A DNA stretch of 64,000 nt from positions 14,588,110-14,652,109 of the forward strand of contig NC_133216.1 in NCBI RefSeq assembly GCF_040436345.1, read 5' to 3'. Shown here in pieces: positions 1-12,105 of the stretch. The DNA comes from Pagrus major. Lineage: Eukaryota; Chordata; Actinopteri; Spariformes; Sparidae. How positions within the stretch are numbered: the stretch's first letter is position 1; each line of letters opens with the position of its first letter. Under the pieces are notes generated by a model that saw only the letters and a list, made by a program, of their open reading frames with translations, had not been told where the DNA came from and did not search any database. The position numbers and the translations under genes are program-made.

Positions 1-3000
1 AGATGAAGAAGAGGAAGATGCTGTCTGGCTGCTGCCCTCTGAATCAGGGACACCTATGAAATCCATTGCATTGTTGCTGTGTGTCTTGGTTTGCAGAGGA
101 AGAGAGATGATGGATGGATGGTTTGACACTGGTGTGGAGTTAGTGCTCAGAACGACTGCTGGAAGACTGCTCCTCTTGGCCTCCATGGATGAAACCTCCC
201 GCTCTACTACAGAAACTGCTTGCTGCACGCTGACGCTAGGTTTGGTTATTACCTGAGCACCGTTCAGTATCAAAGGAGAATTGGTCCCGACAGGACTCAG
301 TGTGACTGTTTGGCAATCGCCCAAGCTTAGCCCGTTAATTATGACACCAGCACCATTACTGGAGATCAGGGAATTTCCATTAAGAAGTAATGACTGAGGG
401 GCAGTGAGAAAGCCGCCGGACCCGTTGAGGATGAGCTGGCCACCTGTGCTACAGGGGACGGCAGACAGGGAGATGATGGACGCTGCAGAGCTGGCAGCCT
501 CCTCTGGTTTTTCAGGGGCGTCGTCCATGGGGCTCGCCTCGTCCTCAGTGCTGTGGTTCCCATCGGACTCACTGGAACAGAAGAAAAATAAATAGGTCAA
601 ATAAAAGGGAAAGGTTTGAGGCTTTACAGGGTTGGACAACAGGCTTTATCAGTGCTCAACTTGAACGTGTAAAAACACAAACTATTGTTTCCCTTTGTAA
701 ATGTATAGTCCTTTAAACACTTTGTATTTCATTCACGTTCATGGAGCAGACTTTCATCGGTAGAGGATTAAAATTCATATTGTCATGAGAAAGCATTGAA
801 ATTAGCTTTTTGTTTCATATTGGCTTTGTGATTTTTAAGAAATGCAGTATGTGTTCCAAAAGTGCATTTACAATTGTCTGGGGATATGTAATTTTAGGCT
901 CAAAAACAGCTGTTAAACTAATAATTCTGTGAAGAAGTGAACATGACATTTTTCACAAAACACCACACCCGCCCTCTGTAGGACATTTAAAGTTATCATA
1001 GGTAATAATAGTGGCTTACAAAAACAGTCCAGAGATCCTCAGAAAAACAATATCCTCTGCATATTATATGTAATCAGGGCACCAGCCATCAGGCAAAGAC
1101 TGGTAAAATATGCAAATGGCTGGTGGATTAGCTTCAGTCTGTATGTTATAATACTCAAGTTGTTTGTTCAGTGTGGACTAAACTAGACTAATTACCTCCA
1201 CCAAGAAAGTTTTCCCCACGTCCATTTGTTTGTTTGTTGGTTTGTCAGCAGGATTACACAAAAACTACAGTGTGGATTTCCACAAAACTTGGATGAAGGA
1301 TAGGTCTCGACCTAGAATAGACCCCCATTAACTTTTGTCTAAAGGGAGGGATCGTGGAATATTTTCTCACTTTCTTTAACATGGCGTGACAGCGGTTTTC
1401 CACACTTTCCTTTAATTGTAATAAATGTTTTATTTGATATTGGACAAGGCTTGATTAAATTAAAGTGGACTGTGGGGCCTTGGCGTAGGTATGCACTCTA
1501 CTGGGTGCCTTAACTACAACATTTCAGCTGATCAATGTTTTAACAACCATTTTATAAATATTCATTTAAATACTACTCTCAGGTAACTTTGCAATATCTG
1601 TCAAAAGTTGTTGTTGAACCAACTCTGACACACATGCACTGTTGATATACCCTGATTCAATTCCTGTGAAAAGATTTACAGAAGTAACATTTTCATGATA
1701 ACATCCCTCATTATATGAGTCAGCGATTTATTTAGAAATAAACGTTTGAAATCTTCTAAATATCATTTATCTGGAGAAAGTAAACCAGACCTGAACAATG
1801 TCGTCATGTTAAGATTCAAATTATATTATTAGGAATATCAAATACCATTAAATAAAGTTTAACGTTGTCTTGTGTGTTGAACAGATTCTTCAGTGGTCAA
1901 CTTGTGATTACCATTCAGCTCTATTATTAACCCTTTACAACTGGTTTGTGGTCATTTTTATTATCTCATCTACAAAACTGACCACAGTCTGCAGTGGGTC
2001 AGTAAAAAAGGAAGCTGGTCCAGATTCCTAGAAACTCTTGGCCTCTACTTAGTTAATGTGTGTCACAAAACACAGCAGCCCAGTCAACCATACAGATGAA
2101 CTGTCTGCCAGACCAGATCACCACAAACCCTCCAGCCTGATAAGATATCTCTGCGGTATTCTCTCTTATCTCCTCCTCCTCCTCCTCTCTTCTTGGTATA
2201 ATAACTCTTGAGATTTCTGAGTGAAAGCAACTTAAAGAGGATTTTGGTTCTCTCTGTTTACCACCCCCACCTTCCCTAACCTCGGTCACCCTGCAGGCCC
2301 TGAGCAAGCGGTGCAGGGTTTCAGGAAACTTGAGCCATTGTGGGCGCCTGGATCTCACATTTCATAACAAAGCAACATGCTCCTGGTCTCAGACCTGCAT
2401 GGCTTGTCAAAAGTCAGCTCCTCTGTCCATCTTCTCACTTGATGCAATGACTTATTCTTTGTTAGTTTGGTTGCTTTGAAGGTTAATGTGTACAAAAGTG
2501 TGCCTATGCTCCCCTGCGTGTGGGCCTGTAGGTCTTTGTTTACCATTAAGGTTTGGTCTGGTGGATTAGTCACTATTCTGAGTAACCAGGCATAAAGAAG
2601 AAGACATAAGATGCTCTTAACTAAACAAAAGAAAGTTCAGGACAGCTGTTGCCTGTGTAAAGACTTTCACTGAACTCACTCCATAGATAGATATAATGCA
2701 TGTGTTTGCATTGCCTTGCCTTTTGCTGTGGGTCCCGGACGGGGTCCTGTCCCTCTGCCTGCGGTTCTTGAACCAGTTGCTCACCTGTGTGAGGGACAGT
2801 CCGGTCACTTTGGCCAGGTTTTTCTTCTCGTCGGGAGTCGGGTACCTGTTGCTCTTATAGCACTCCTTCAAGGCGTTTCGGGACTTCTCCTTGAAGCAGT
2901 ACACGGTCTCCTCTCCGTCCCAGATCGTCTTGGGCAGGGGGAACTTCTTCCTGAGCCGGTACTTGTCCACTGCGCCCAGGCTGCGGCCCCGGGACCTCTC

Positions 3001-3408
3001 CGCCTCCTTGTAGCGGGCTTTCAGGTACAGGTCCTGCAGGAACCCATGGTTAGACGGGTGGAAGGGGTAGCTCTCCAGGATGGCGTACAGCTCCTTGAAT
3101 TCTTCCCGGTGGAAAGCCACCAGTGCCTGGGCCTTCAGCAGGGTCTCGTTGCCACGTAGCAGCTCGGACGAAGGAGGTATGGTGGATAGAAATCTCCACA
3201 GGCGATCCACATTGCCCGCCTGCAGGAGGGCCTCGCACAGACATGATACTTGGTCAGTGGAAAAACTCAGAGCCGACTTCTGGAAACTTTGGAGTAATTG
3301 CTCCGAAAGTTGGACCGGATCCTCTTTCTCTTCTTTGGGCTCCGGTGCCGTTGGCTCTTCAGGGCTGTTCTCAGATTGTTCTGTAGACTCCAAAGACAAG
3401 GAAGCCAT
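1..3408 (-). CDS. six5: SIX5-type homeobox transcription factor (3' end beyond the left edge)
   Basis: Sequence-specific nuclear transcription factor of the SIX4/SIX5 subgroup. Coding exons on the minus strand are 3408-2720 (229 complete codons) and 571-1, the latter still open at the window edge. The SIX domain is about residues 46-157 and the homeodomain about 158-220, ending in the helix-3 motif [13 protein letters not shown]. Exon 2 opens with [12 protein letters not shown], as in vertebrate SIX4/SIX5 after the homeodomain, followed by the Ser/Val/Asn-rich activation region with repeated LLNG, IING and LILNG motifs. The first in-frame ATG is at 3408, in good context; the open frame further upstream contains only a TTG. 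The splice joining the exons is GC-AG: donor GC at 2719-2718, acceptor AG at 573-572. It is transcribed divergently from tbcb. Six5 is preferred over six4 because clptm1, relb and tRNA-Sec are nearby, as in human 19q13.32; the protein alone would also fit six4. The C terminus is not in the window. Confidence 0.9.
572..2719 (-). other. six5 intron 1 (GC-AG)
   Basis: A 2,148-nt intron starting with GC instead of GT. It holds one dispersed-repeat copy near 1193-1392 and AT-rich sequence. Two open frames at 2053-2573 on the minus strand have no recognisable domain and are taken as chance. Confidence 0.75.
1193..1392 (+). repeat. Dispersed repeat family A, copy 1
   Basis: Begins with acctccaccaagaaagtttt, then a (TTTG)n-like stretch, then a conserved block containing caggattacacaaaaactac and the phrase about a cheaply conserved aaacttggatgaagg. 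The same blocks recur reversed at about 10346-10550 and 15693-15790 in this window. I know this type as a common short interspersed sequence in teleost genomes; its class is not decided here. Confidence 0.7.
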
Positions 3409-4059
3409 TTTTACTTTAACTTTTTTTTCCTCCAGTAGTTCCTCCTCCTCCTCTCTCCCTCCCTCTGCGGCGCTGCACTCTCTCCCACTCTCCGCCAGTC
3501 GACCAGACCATGAATGTGCCTGCAAACCAGCAGCAGTAACGCCCCTTTGTAACCTAATGTCTTTGTTTAAAGTTACTGTTTTCCTCTTTCCACATGCCTG
3601 ACATTATTCTTTACTCACTCCAATCAGATTAAGATTATTGACTGATTGATTTGTAAAAAAAAACAAAACAAGAAATGACAGACAAGAATAATAGTTTAAA
3701 ACAAAAACAAAGAAAAAGCATAGAAAACACAATGTTTACAGACAATGAAAAGCAAAAGAAATTGTCAAACACTTGATGACTTTGTTTACATATTCCCAAA
3801 GAAGTGAGAAGAAGTATCAATTTATTTAATCCCACCTCTTCTCCAAAAGTCACTCCTAAAAAACCAGCTTCCTTAATGGTCTAAACCTATACCCCAATTA
3901 ATTTCTCTTAACTTACCTTTTATCTTTGTCATACAAAAATATAAATTAATTTCTCATACTATCCTTATCAAAAATATCGTCATACTGGACAGTTATCTTT
4001 TTCTATATGAGTATATTATTATATATAATAAACATATAGGTAATATATGTTAGATTAGA

Positions 4060-4840
4060 TTAGATTAAAGGAACAGTTCATCCAATAATGAAAATTCAGT
4101 CTCATGCTGATACAAGGCTACAAGGTAAATTTATTGTCATTTTTTAAATCACAAAAAAAAAAAATCGAGTCATCGCTCATAGATTTATACAGAGGAACTA
4201 GATGCCACATGCAAAGATGGCGTCTTTTCAAACCAAGGACGTTACATTAAAACCTGGACACAGTCTTGGAGACGGAGAAAATGTCTCGACTTCCTGCCGA
4301 TTAAAATTCCCCCGGATCTACCTGGAGCGTGCACACTAGAGACTTCCGGTTTAGTGCCTGGCTAACTTTTAAATTACATGATTTGGCCACTACGAAAACT
4401 AGCTACAAAGCCTGGCACTCGTCCTAGGGACTTGATTCAAAGCAGTGAGAATTGCTTGCCTAGCACATACGCCAAAAAAGTTTTCTTCCTGGTTATGCAG
4501 CCCATTGAATATGCTCAGTAGAGTTTCCCCCACTGGCCCCGCCTGTGAGTTTCCTCTGGGCCCATACACTTTACATTGTGATCACGTCACAGATTCTTAA
4601 ATCGCTTTTCTCATTTTATTGGACGTTTTACAAAAATAAAACCTCCATGGATCAAAAATGCATGATAGAACAAGTCATAATCGACCTCGTCTGCAGTTCT
4701 TGGTGTCCTGTCATCAGTTTTACAGACATCTCTTTTATAATGGCGGTCTGTGGGGAAAATGCTCTTTGGGCCACAGGGGAGTTTTTTGCTGCCATATCGC
4801 GAGTGGCCACGATGCCAAATTGGAAGCACAGCTGAGTGGC
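4060..4840 (+). repeat. Old interspersed-repeat mosaic
   Basis: Starts with a ttaaaggaacagttcatcc terminus like those at 31527 and 44109, then a segment with gatggcgtc, and ends with a block containing gccatatcgcgagtggccac. These match types that I recognise as high-copy sequence in fish genomes. No intact open frame. Confidence 0.5.
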
Positions 4841-5300
4841 ACCCTCCTGGGCCTGGTCCTGCTACATCTGTTTTGGAAAATGGAGTACTGATGATGAATT
4901 GAGGAGTCTCACAGCCTGGGGAATGAAACTGCTCTATACTCTGGTGGTACGGCAGCAGATATGTACTTCTGTATCTTTTGCCAGATGGCAGGAGGGTGAA
5001 CAGACTGTGGCTGGGATGGGTTTTGTCTTATAGTTATTGTCTTTGCACAAACAACAATACACCTTTGTTGCCTTTACATTCTGTAACTATATTTGTGTTT
5101 CATGTACTGTACATGCATGTATAAATAGTTTATGTCCCATATTTTTATTCTGTATATTTTTGTTTTTCTTTATCTATTATTGTATTATTATTATTTTTAT
5201 TCTTATATACATTTAATGGAGTCTCTAAGCAAAAGATTTTCACACGAGTGGACTTGTACAACCGGAGTGACAATAAACATCTTGACTCTCAGGGACACAG
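4841..5300 (+). repeat. Retroelement 3'-end remnant
   Basis: Contains gaggagtctcacagcctggg, then a Trp/Arg-rich open segment (near residues SFARWQEG in the + frame), and ends near 5285 with acaataaacatcttgact, which resembles the 3' tail of fish non-LTR elements. Only a remnant; no complete reverse transcriptase is present. Confidence 0.5.
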
Positions 5301-6732
5301 GTGAAGTTTTTTGCATGTTCAAAAGAATGACGATCACATGTTTATCTAACTTGTTGCGGATTCATTTTCTGCCTATTGACTAATCAATTGATTGAAAAAT
5401 AGTTTCAGTTTTTCAAATTTGTGGCAGTACTGACTTTAATATTTTAATCCTACTATTATTTATTTTTAATAGCACACCGAAGACATCTTTTATGAGGTCA
5501 AACAGACATAATGATCAGGAACTAGTGCTTGTTTTTAATGGCAAATGTTAAGATTCCTGTAAAATACACACCTGCATTCTGAAGAATGTGAGATTTTACC
5601 GAGATTAACAAATGGCACATGATTTGTTTTCCTAAAAAGAATAACATTTATTATAATGTAATGAAAAGGGCTGTTAAACGCCAGTGTTTGTTCTGGCAAG
5701 TGTTGTTGTCATCCCTGTTTTTCAACCAGATCCTATGTGATTTGGTGTGTCTGTGGTGGTTTCCCAATGCAAATACTGCAAGCATGAATACACACAATTA
5801 AGTATACACTAACACAGCATGTCTACTTTGCATTTGTGACACGCCTCATGCTGGGGTTTTTGCAACAGGTCTGCATCCTGCTTGTAGAAAGGAGGGAAGA
5901 TCCTTGAACTTTAATTTACACCACTTCAGTGCACCAGTGCAAAGACAACGTGTCTGCAGGGGTCAGGACAAGTTCAGAAAATAAATGATAAACCAAGAAC
6001 TGAAAGCTTATGTTTGTGTGTACAGGCCTTACCCTACTCTAGAAACTGCGTCAAAAACAGCAAATTGCATATTCTTTATGATAAGCTATATGTGCGTTGT
6101 TGTCAGATGAGGTGTGAATGAGGCCAGGCAGGTTTGCAGATCTCCATCTCCATCAACAACCGTAGGAATGTAAATCTTCACTGTGGGACTGTGGGCTTGT
6201 CTCAGCCCCCCTCTGCTTCTCCCTGCCTGGGGTTTGATCGTAGCACTTTCTCTGATCTCCTCTTTTCTGCCCGTACATGCTCTAGTCTGTTATCTGTGCT
6301 GGGGGAGTGCTATAGTTCACGCTTAACATGATTTACAAACAGACTTGTTTTTCTTGTAGGGGGATAACACACAATATAGTTTACTCTGTCCATTGTTGTC
6401 AAGTGAAAATCAGGGATTGTACTAAGAAGTTTGAGGGGAAACCCAAATTATTATGAACCTTTGTTTGAATTGGACCCAAACATGGTGAAAGCTTTGCTGG
6501 ACATTACTGAGCCAGAGTTCAATTCTGGCTAGAGATCAAGGTTAGATCAAACCTGCTGTAAAATACAGTGCATGACTGTGTTTCCTCATTACAGAGTGGT
6601 TAGTGCCTGCTTGAATGTATTATGCTTTGAATATTCCTCATAAAAAGAAACATTGTTCAGTCTTCATCTTTAAACTACAGGACAGCGCCACTGTGTGGAT
6701 ATTTCAACGCTTGCATTCACTCCTGAGTGATG

Positions 6733-6908
6733 ATTGGTCTTCGGTCGTGTCAATCTATTCGTAAGTAGGCGGAGCCACGGCCCCTTTCCCTTCGTACCGT
6801 AACGCTATTGGTTGACTTCACTTCCTCCCTGATGTGATTGGTGGTTCTCCTGCCCGGGGGCGGTAGAACGTTCCAGAGCTGGGCGTAGCAGGAATTGATG
6901 TTATAAAG
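6733..6908 (+). promoter_or_regulatory. tbcb: Probable tbcb promoter
   Basis: Three inverted CCAAT boxes (ATTGG at 6733-6737, 6807-6811 and 6837-6841), a GC box (gggggcgg, 6856-6863), a heat-shock-element-like array at 6866-6878 (GAAcgTTCcaGAG) and a TATA-like ttataaag at 6901-6908. A non-coding first exon could then end at 7025 with donor gtgagt, joined to an acceptor AG at 7537-7538 just before the start codon. The site calls are direct; the transcription start is inferred. Confidence 0.55.
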
Positions 6909-7573
6909 TGGCACAACCGCAACCCATCAAAACATCAAGCCGCTGCGTTTCTTCTACTTTGAAAGGTGGATATTGTGTCGAGTGGTCTGCTTCGAGCCTG
7001 ACATCACTAGAAAATACACCTATTTGTGAGTAACTGCCGTCTAAAAACAAATTACCGTCTAGCCGAGGGTGCGCAGTGTTTCCAACGTGACTGGTGCTGC
7101 TAGCCACCCAAACAGCTAGCATGTCTGTAGCTAGCTATTATAGCTAAGTCGCTAGTTAAAAATACGAAAAGTAAACGTGAAGCTTAGATTATCACAGTTT
7201 ATAAGGCGTGTAAGCATGATAGATCGGGATGGGAATTTACCAAGTCACGATGATTATTAATTTAAACGCTAGCAACAATGTAAGTCATCCATGGTCACAA
7301 GGAAACAGCAAACTTATCTACGAGTTGGGAGTGGGCGCGTGTTTGTTGGTCTTCATAGAGTATTTCATAGGAATTGAAGTGAAAGCAATCAAAGTTTACT
7401 TTCTGTCGGTAATAAATAGTCGGATCCCTGCGACAGGACGACGGGAAATCACCTGTTTACAATGTGTGTTTGCAAGTGAGAAATTGTGTATCCATTTCAT
7501 CCCCTGGCTAATGCGTCACATTGCTTGTTTCTTGTCAGTCTCGACCATCAGCTGTATCCATACCATAGGCACA

Positions 7574-10500
7574 ATGGACGGCAGAGTGACAATAATAACC
7601 AATCCCACTGTGAATGTGCGCGTCACAAGCACCGTCTATTCCTCTGAGGTGAAGCGCAGGTTCGACAGAGGGATCACTATAGCAGAGCTGAAGGTGAGAC
7701 TCTCCTTATCATACATTAAACACCTCAAAAGATGCACACATTAGCTCTAATGTTGAGTTTTGACGTATCTAACCTGCACAGTAATTCAATGTTGAGATAG
7801 TTGTCTAGTTTTCTGCCCTCCTCATGTCTTTAGAGCAGTAGTTTTAATTTTTTTTTGCACCCAAGCCACACCAAAAGGAAAACCGAAGTCTTCAGACACA
7901 CCTGTATTCATATCCAGGCAAAATAGCCCCTATAATATGTATCCAAAAACAGGGTGCTTCCCAAAAAGATGCAGCTGAATCAGTTGCTTCTCACCTTGAA
8001 CTTTTAAAGAAAGGAGGAGGACTGGAGCACACCTGATAAATTTGCAGCCTTTTAATTGTGCAAACAAACAAACTTGTTTTTTTGGCACAATTAAAGGCAA
8101 CAAATTTATCTGCTCCAGTCCTCCTCCTTTCCCCTATAACGTGTGTTTTCTTATCACTCTGTGCACGTTTATTTTTTATCTACTAATGTGTAAATGAAAT
8201 TAAACAAATAACTTTATTAGTCATTAAATATTTATTAACAAAATGTATCAAGAATTCATTTGAAACACACACATTAAACCAAAAATTATAAATGAGGTCA
8301 TCTGAAGTAATCAGTTTTCTCCCTTGTTATCTTCCTTTACACTGGCTGTCTAGCAGGGCCTTCGTTGTGTTAAACTAATAATTCCCACCAACCAATAATT
8401 AGGTGATTGCTGAGATACTGCGGTTCCCTGGAAGGTTTTTAAAGGATTGTTTTAGTGTATAGAATTTGCCTCTCTATTTAGAAATTGATGCATAACAAAG
8501 TAGTGATTATAGTAAATCAGTGACTCTTTCATAACTTGTTTGTATTGCATTAATTATGTATGGTAGTAACAAAATCCCACAGCACGCCTGGAGTTGCCTC
8601 ACACACCATTTGGGAACCACTGTTTTAAAGACTTGATAATACCTCGGAAAGCTAAATGCATAACATGTACTATTTTGTTTATATTGTGTTTAGGCAAAGT
8701 TGGAGATGGTTATAGGTGCATGTGCCTCCTCCATGGACCTGGAATTGTTCAGTGTCACTGACAAGTTCATGCAGAAAATGGACGACAATGATGCTTTGCT
8801 GGGCTCCTATGCTGTGGATGATGACTCCAGAATACACGTATGTAGCCGCCTGGTTTGGTAGCACTTTTCATACAGTATCCTAGATCATATTGCAGTAAAT
8901 TACAGGTAGCAACAAGTTATCAGATCTGTCTTTGGCTCCAAATCCAATTCTGTCATCTTGTAGGCAAAAACAAATTTTTAGCAAGTTTCATCAAGACGTG
9001 CCCGGAAGCTTTTCACTGTCCAAAGTTTGCAGTAAAACATTTGTGAACTGGTTTGACAATGAGAACCATAGTTAATGTTTAATATTTTATCCTTTTCACT
9101 TGGGGGTACTAATGAGCACATAAGTTCACCAACAAGCAGGAGTTTTTAAAGCAGTTGCATTACTTTGGAACTGTAAAGACAAAAACAAATGTTGGTCAAA
9201 TATTCATTGTTTTTATAACCTCGCTTGTATCAAGCTGTAGTAATATGCAGTTTTTGGCTGGTTAGAACGTTCATAAACGGGTGTAGTGTTTGTTTTTTAA
9301 GTGTTTTGTGTCTTCCTGAATTACAGGTTATTGATAGAAGTGGAGGCAAGATGGGCGAGTTCGATGATGTTTCCAGAGTGGAGAAGTTTGAACTCTCAGC
9401 TGATGCGTATGAAAAGAGGACAGGTACAGTCTGACATCCTCAAGCTTCTCTACAATGTTTAACTCTCTCAAACTTTTACTGCGCTTATGTTATTAAAGAA
9501 GTAAGATGTATTTCCAAATTTTATGATCAAAATGGGGCTATTGGATAACAATATAGTTACACAATGAATGCAATAGTAAAGATTTTTGCTGAATTTATTA
9601 GTTGGAAATTAACCATGCACTGTCAAAAATTTACCATTGACTGTCAATCAGTGCATCAAGACAAAAATTGGTAAAGCATGTTGTAAAGGGAGTTATCCAA
9701 TCTTATTTGATAGAATGTGTTTTGCCGCATTCTTTCTTCAGATTCAGCACGATCATTCATGAAGAAACATCGTATTGGTCACTTCAACGAGGAAGAAGTG
9801 GCCAAGAAGAAAGCTGAGCAAGCTGCTCAACGGGAGGAACAGAAGGCTGCTGCTGATGCCATTTCAGTTGGCAGCAGATGCAAAGTGCAGGTCTCTGGGC
9901 AACCAACAAAGCTTGGCACAGTCATGTATGTTGGTGAGTGTGGATAAAGCTTAGCTGGTGTACTTTCTTTAGGACATTGGTTTAAATCCTGTGCAACTGA
10001 GGGTTTCCTCTCTAACAATGTAGACTTTGTTGTACTTTGTGGTGGCCCAATACACAATCTAACAATGCAGGAAGAATTGTGGTCCAAAATTTAATTTGAC
10101 ATGAGTTTTTTCCAAGTATTGTCAGTAATGAAGACTGAGAATTATGGATCATAACAACAACAACAACAACAGCTAGAATGGCACTCAGTAGAGTACATAC
10201 CTCTAACAAGGCCCAGAAGTCCCCTTTTGTTTTCACTCATACTGTAGATACCAGCCCCCTAATTAAGACTAATTTCTTTCATCAAGATCCATGCATTATT
10301 CCTCGAGAAATTAACAGAAACATTGAAAAATTCCCTAGCTTGTAATGTTAAAGAAAGTGAGAAAAAATTCTCAGATCCGCCCCTTTATCCAGATCCGCAC
10401 AAAAAGTTAATGGGGTCTCCTCTGGGCCGAGAACCACCCTCCATCCAAGTTTCGGAAAAATCCGTTCAGTAGTTTTTGTGTAATCCTGCTGACAAACCAA

Positions 10501-10889
10501 CAAACAAACAGACAGACACAGGTGAAAACATAGCCTTGTAAACAGAGGTAGTAAGAGTAGAAGTACTTGGTGTAAAAAACTATGTTGTAACGTTCATTGC
10601 AGGTACAGTAGATTTCAAGCCAGGCCACTGGGTAGGAGTGAAGTACGATGAGCCCCTGGGAAAGCACGCTGGAACGTAAGATCACAATCTTTTCTTTCTC
10701 CTTTTTTTAAGCTATGCGTAATTTTGATTGTTAGTCTTGATTTTCTATTTGATCCTGTCTTTTTGTCTCCACAGTGTGGCAGGGAAGCAATACTTTGAAT
10801 GTGAGGACAAATATGGTGGATTTGTGAAGCCCTTAAATGTCATTGTGGGAGACTTTCCTGAGGAGGATTATGGTTTAGATGAGATGTAG
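7574..10889 (+). CDS. tbcb: Tubulin-folding cofactor B
   Basis: Cytosolic chaperone that receives alpha-tubulin from the CCT chaperonin and, with TBCE, takes part in folding and dissociating the tubulin heterodimer. Six coding exons: 7574-7693, 8694-8837, 9327-9423, 9742-9933, 10603-10675, 10775-10889, all with GT-AG introns, giving 246 residues (human 244). The N-terminal ubiquitin-like domain covers about residues 8-88; a Lys/Glu/Ala-rich helical linker, about 125-155, follows; the CAP-Gly domain is about 163-235, with [16 protein letters not shown] at its core. The protein ends in [12 protein letters not shown], the acidic tail usual for the family. An upstream in-frame ATG at 7229 is rejected because the family begins at MDGRVT-like sequence and an acceptor lies between them. 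The usual CAP-Gly signature GKNDG reads GKHAG (204-208). Intron 1 carries a transposon-like insertion with an inverted repeat. Confidence 0.95.
7836..8622. mobile_element. Non-autonomous hAT-like element in tbcb intron 1
   Basis: Begins cagtagtttt and ends aaccactg, so the outer ends form short terminal inverted repeats of the CAGTGGTT type. It is bounded by similar 8-bp sequences: ctttagag at 7828-7835 and ttttaaag at 8623-8630 (6 of 8 identical), as expected for an old hAT target-site duplication. There is no transposase frame inside. Most of intron 1 (7694-8693) is this element. Confidence 0.6.
8010..8130. repeat. Imperfect inverted repeat inside the intron 1 element
   Basis: Left arm 8010-8061 begins aaaggaggaggactggagc; right arm 8085-8130 is its near-perfect reverse complement, differing by a few bases and a short insertion. 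The spacer is about 23 nt (8062-8084). The transcript could fold into a long hairpin of about 45 bp. Confidence 0.8.
10151..10173 (+). repeat. (CAA)n microsatellite
   Basis: About seven CAA units in tbcb intron 4. Confidence 0.85.
10346..10550 (-). repeat. Dispersed repeat family A, copy 2
   Basis: Reverse-orientation copy of the element at 1193-1392, lying in tbcb intron 4. Shared blocks include the reverse complements of the agcaggattacacaaaaact and aaacttggatggagg segments. Confidence 0.7.
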
Positions 10890-12105
10890 GACTGTAGTAA
10901 CTGTAACAAAGAGTGTTTCTGCCCTGAAATTTGAGTGTCAACCTCCAGCTGTTCTCCATTCACCAACCAGATGACGGACAGTCATTGTCATTTCAACAAA
11001 TGAAATTTTTGTTTTTGTTTTGCTTCTCTGGAAGGCATGATCCAAAGAGTGGCGTATGGAGGTCTTTTTAGGTTCAAGTTCTCTCTCACTAACAGCAATG
11101 TAACCTGATAGAGATGAATGTCAGGGAGGACATGTCTTGGTGTGCTGGATATGATAATAACACAGGAAAATCACAAGAGGAGCTCAGACCAACATGGTTT
11201 GAGAAAAGAGAGGGTTTAGTTGCATGTAAGGCAGCATAATGAAGGTTAATATGTAGTCCTTCGCTTCACGCACTTCTGTTCAATTTAATTTAGGTTGGTT
11301 TGGTAGTACTTGTTGCTCCTTTCATTAGATGGGAGTCTTCTTTGTAAAAGTCTGTAGTGACAACTTCATCTCGTCTCATTCAGTTTCAGTTTGAACAAAG
11401 ATGATTGTATATAACTGTTTATAGTTGACTGTAGTCCTAGTGTTATTTGAAGACTGTAAATTGCTGATGGTTGGTCCAAGAATTGGACATCTGCCTGTTG
11501 AAGGAAAAATCCCCCGTCTAAAATACTTTGACACTAAAACACAAAGTGGAATTGTATCTTGTTTTCCTAACAGGATGTCACGTACTGTATACATCTCTAA
11601 TTGACTTAAACTGGACAAACGTTTTCTGGTCATTGACTATAATCTATTTCATTCACGTTTGACAGACCTGAAATTCGTAGTTGACGAGGAAAGAACACTA
11701 AATCCTCACCAACAGGAGCCTCAATACTCCAGAGTGCGACACAGCCCTGTTAGTTGTAATTTTGATTCAGGGGCACCACCTTTTAACTTTTCCTAGTGAA
11801 ACCATGTGTTCCTATTTGCTATAGTGTCAGTTATTGCTTTCTACAGGTGTACAATGCCTGGAATAACAGTGTGAAAGTTTGCAAGGGTAGATATTTCCTT
11901 TTTAAACCACTTTAAATTCCTTACATTTCATTTCATTTTGTGTTTGTATGTTGTATGTAAACCAGTCCCATTTTTATGTTTCCAAATGAATATAAGATGT
12001 AATTCTCATTATTTTTATTTGATTGAATTCCTCTTGTTAAACTGCACTAGAATGTTTCCTGCTTACATTGAAACACTGAAATAAAAAAGAATGTTTCAAG
12101 TTTAA
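10890..12105 (+). other. tbcb: tbcb 3' untranslated region
   Basis: About 1.2 kb of non-coding sequence follows the stop codon and reaches an AATAAA at 12080-12085. Other AATAAA-like hexamers at about 13017 and 13230 could allow longer transcripts. The extent is inferred. Confidence 0.5.
12080..12085 (+). terminator. Poly(A) signal, tbcb
   Basis: AATAAA, 1.2 kb past the tbcb stop codon and followed by T-rich sequence. Confidence 0.5.

Larger units (their letters stand above)
3409..6730. other. Intergenic region between six5 and tbcb
   Basis: Contains the GA-rich six5 leader (minus strand, up to about 3530), then AT-rich DNA, a repeat mosaic at about 4060-5300, and unremarkable sequence to 6730. 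The open frames here are short, lack domains and overlap repeats. No gene recognised. Confidence 0.6.

Noticed and set aside
3409-3525. N-terminal extension of six5 by 39 residues
   Set aside because: The open frame continues upstream, but its first codon is TTG and there is no upstream ATG; the family start matches the ATG at 3408.
2716-3601. Plus-strand open frames opposite six5 exon 1
   Set aside because: Shadows of the conserved SIX coding sequence on the other strand.
7229-7573. Longer TBCB N terminus from an ATG at 7229
   Set aside because: The extra 115 residues do not resemble TBCB, and a splice acceptor at 7537-7538 separates them from the true start.
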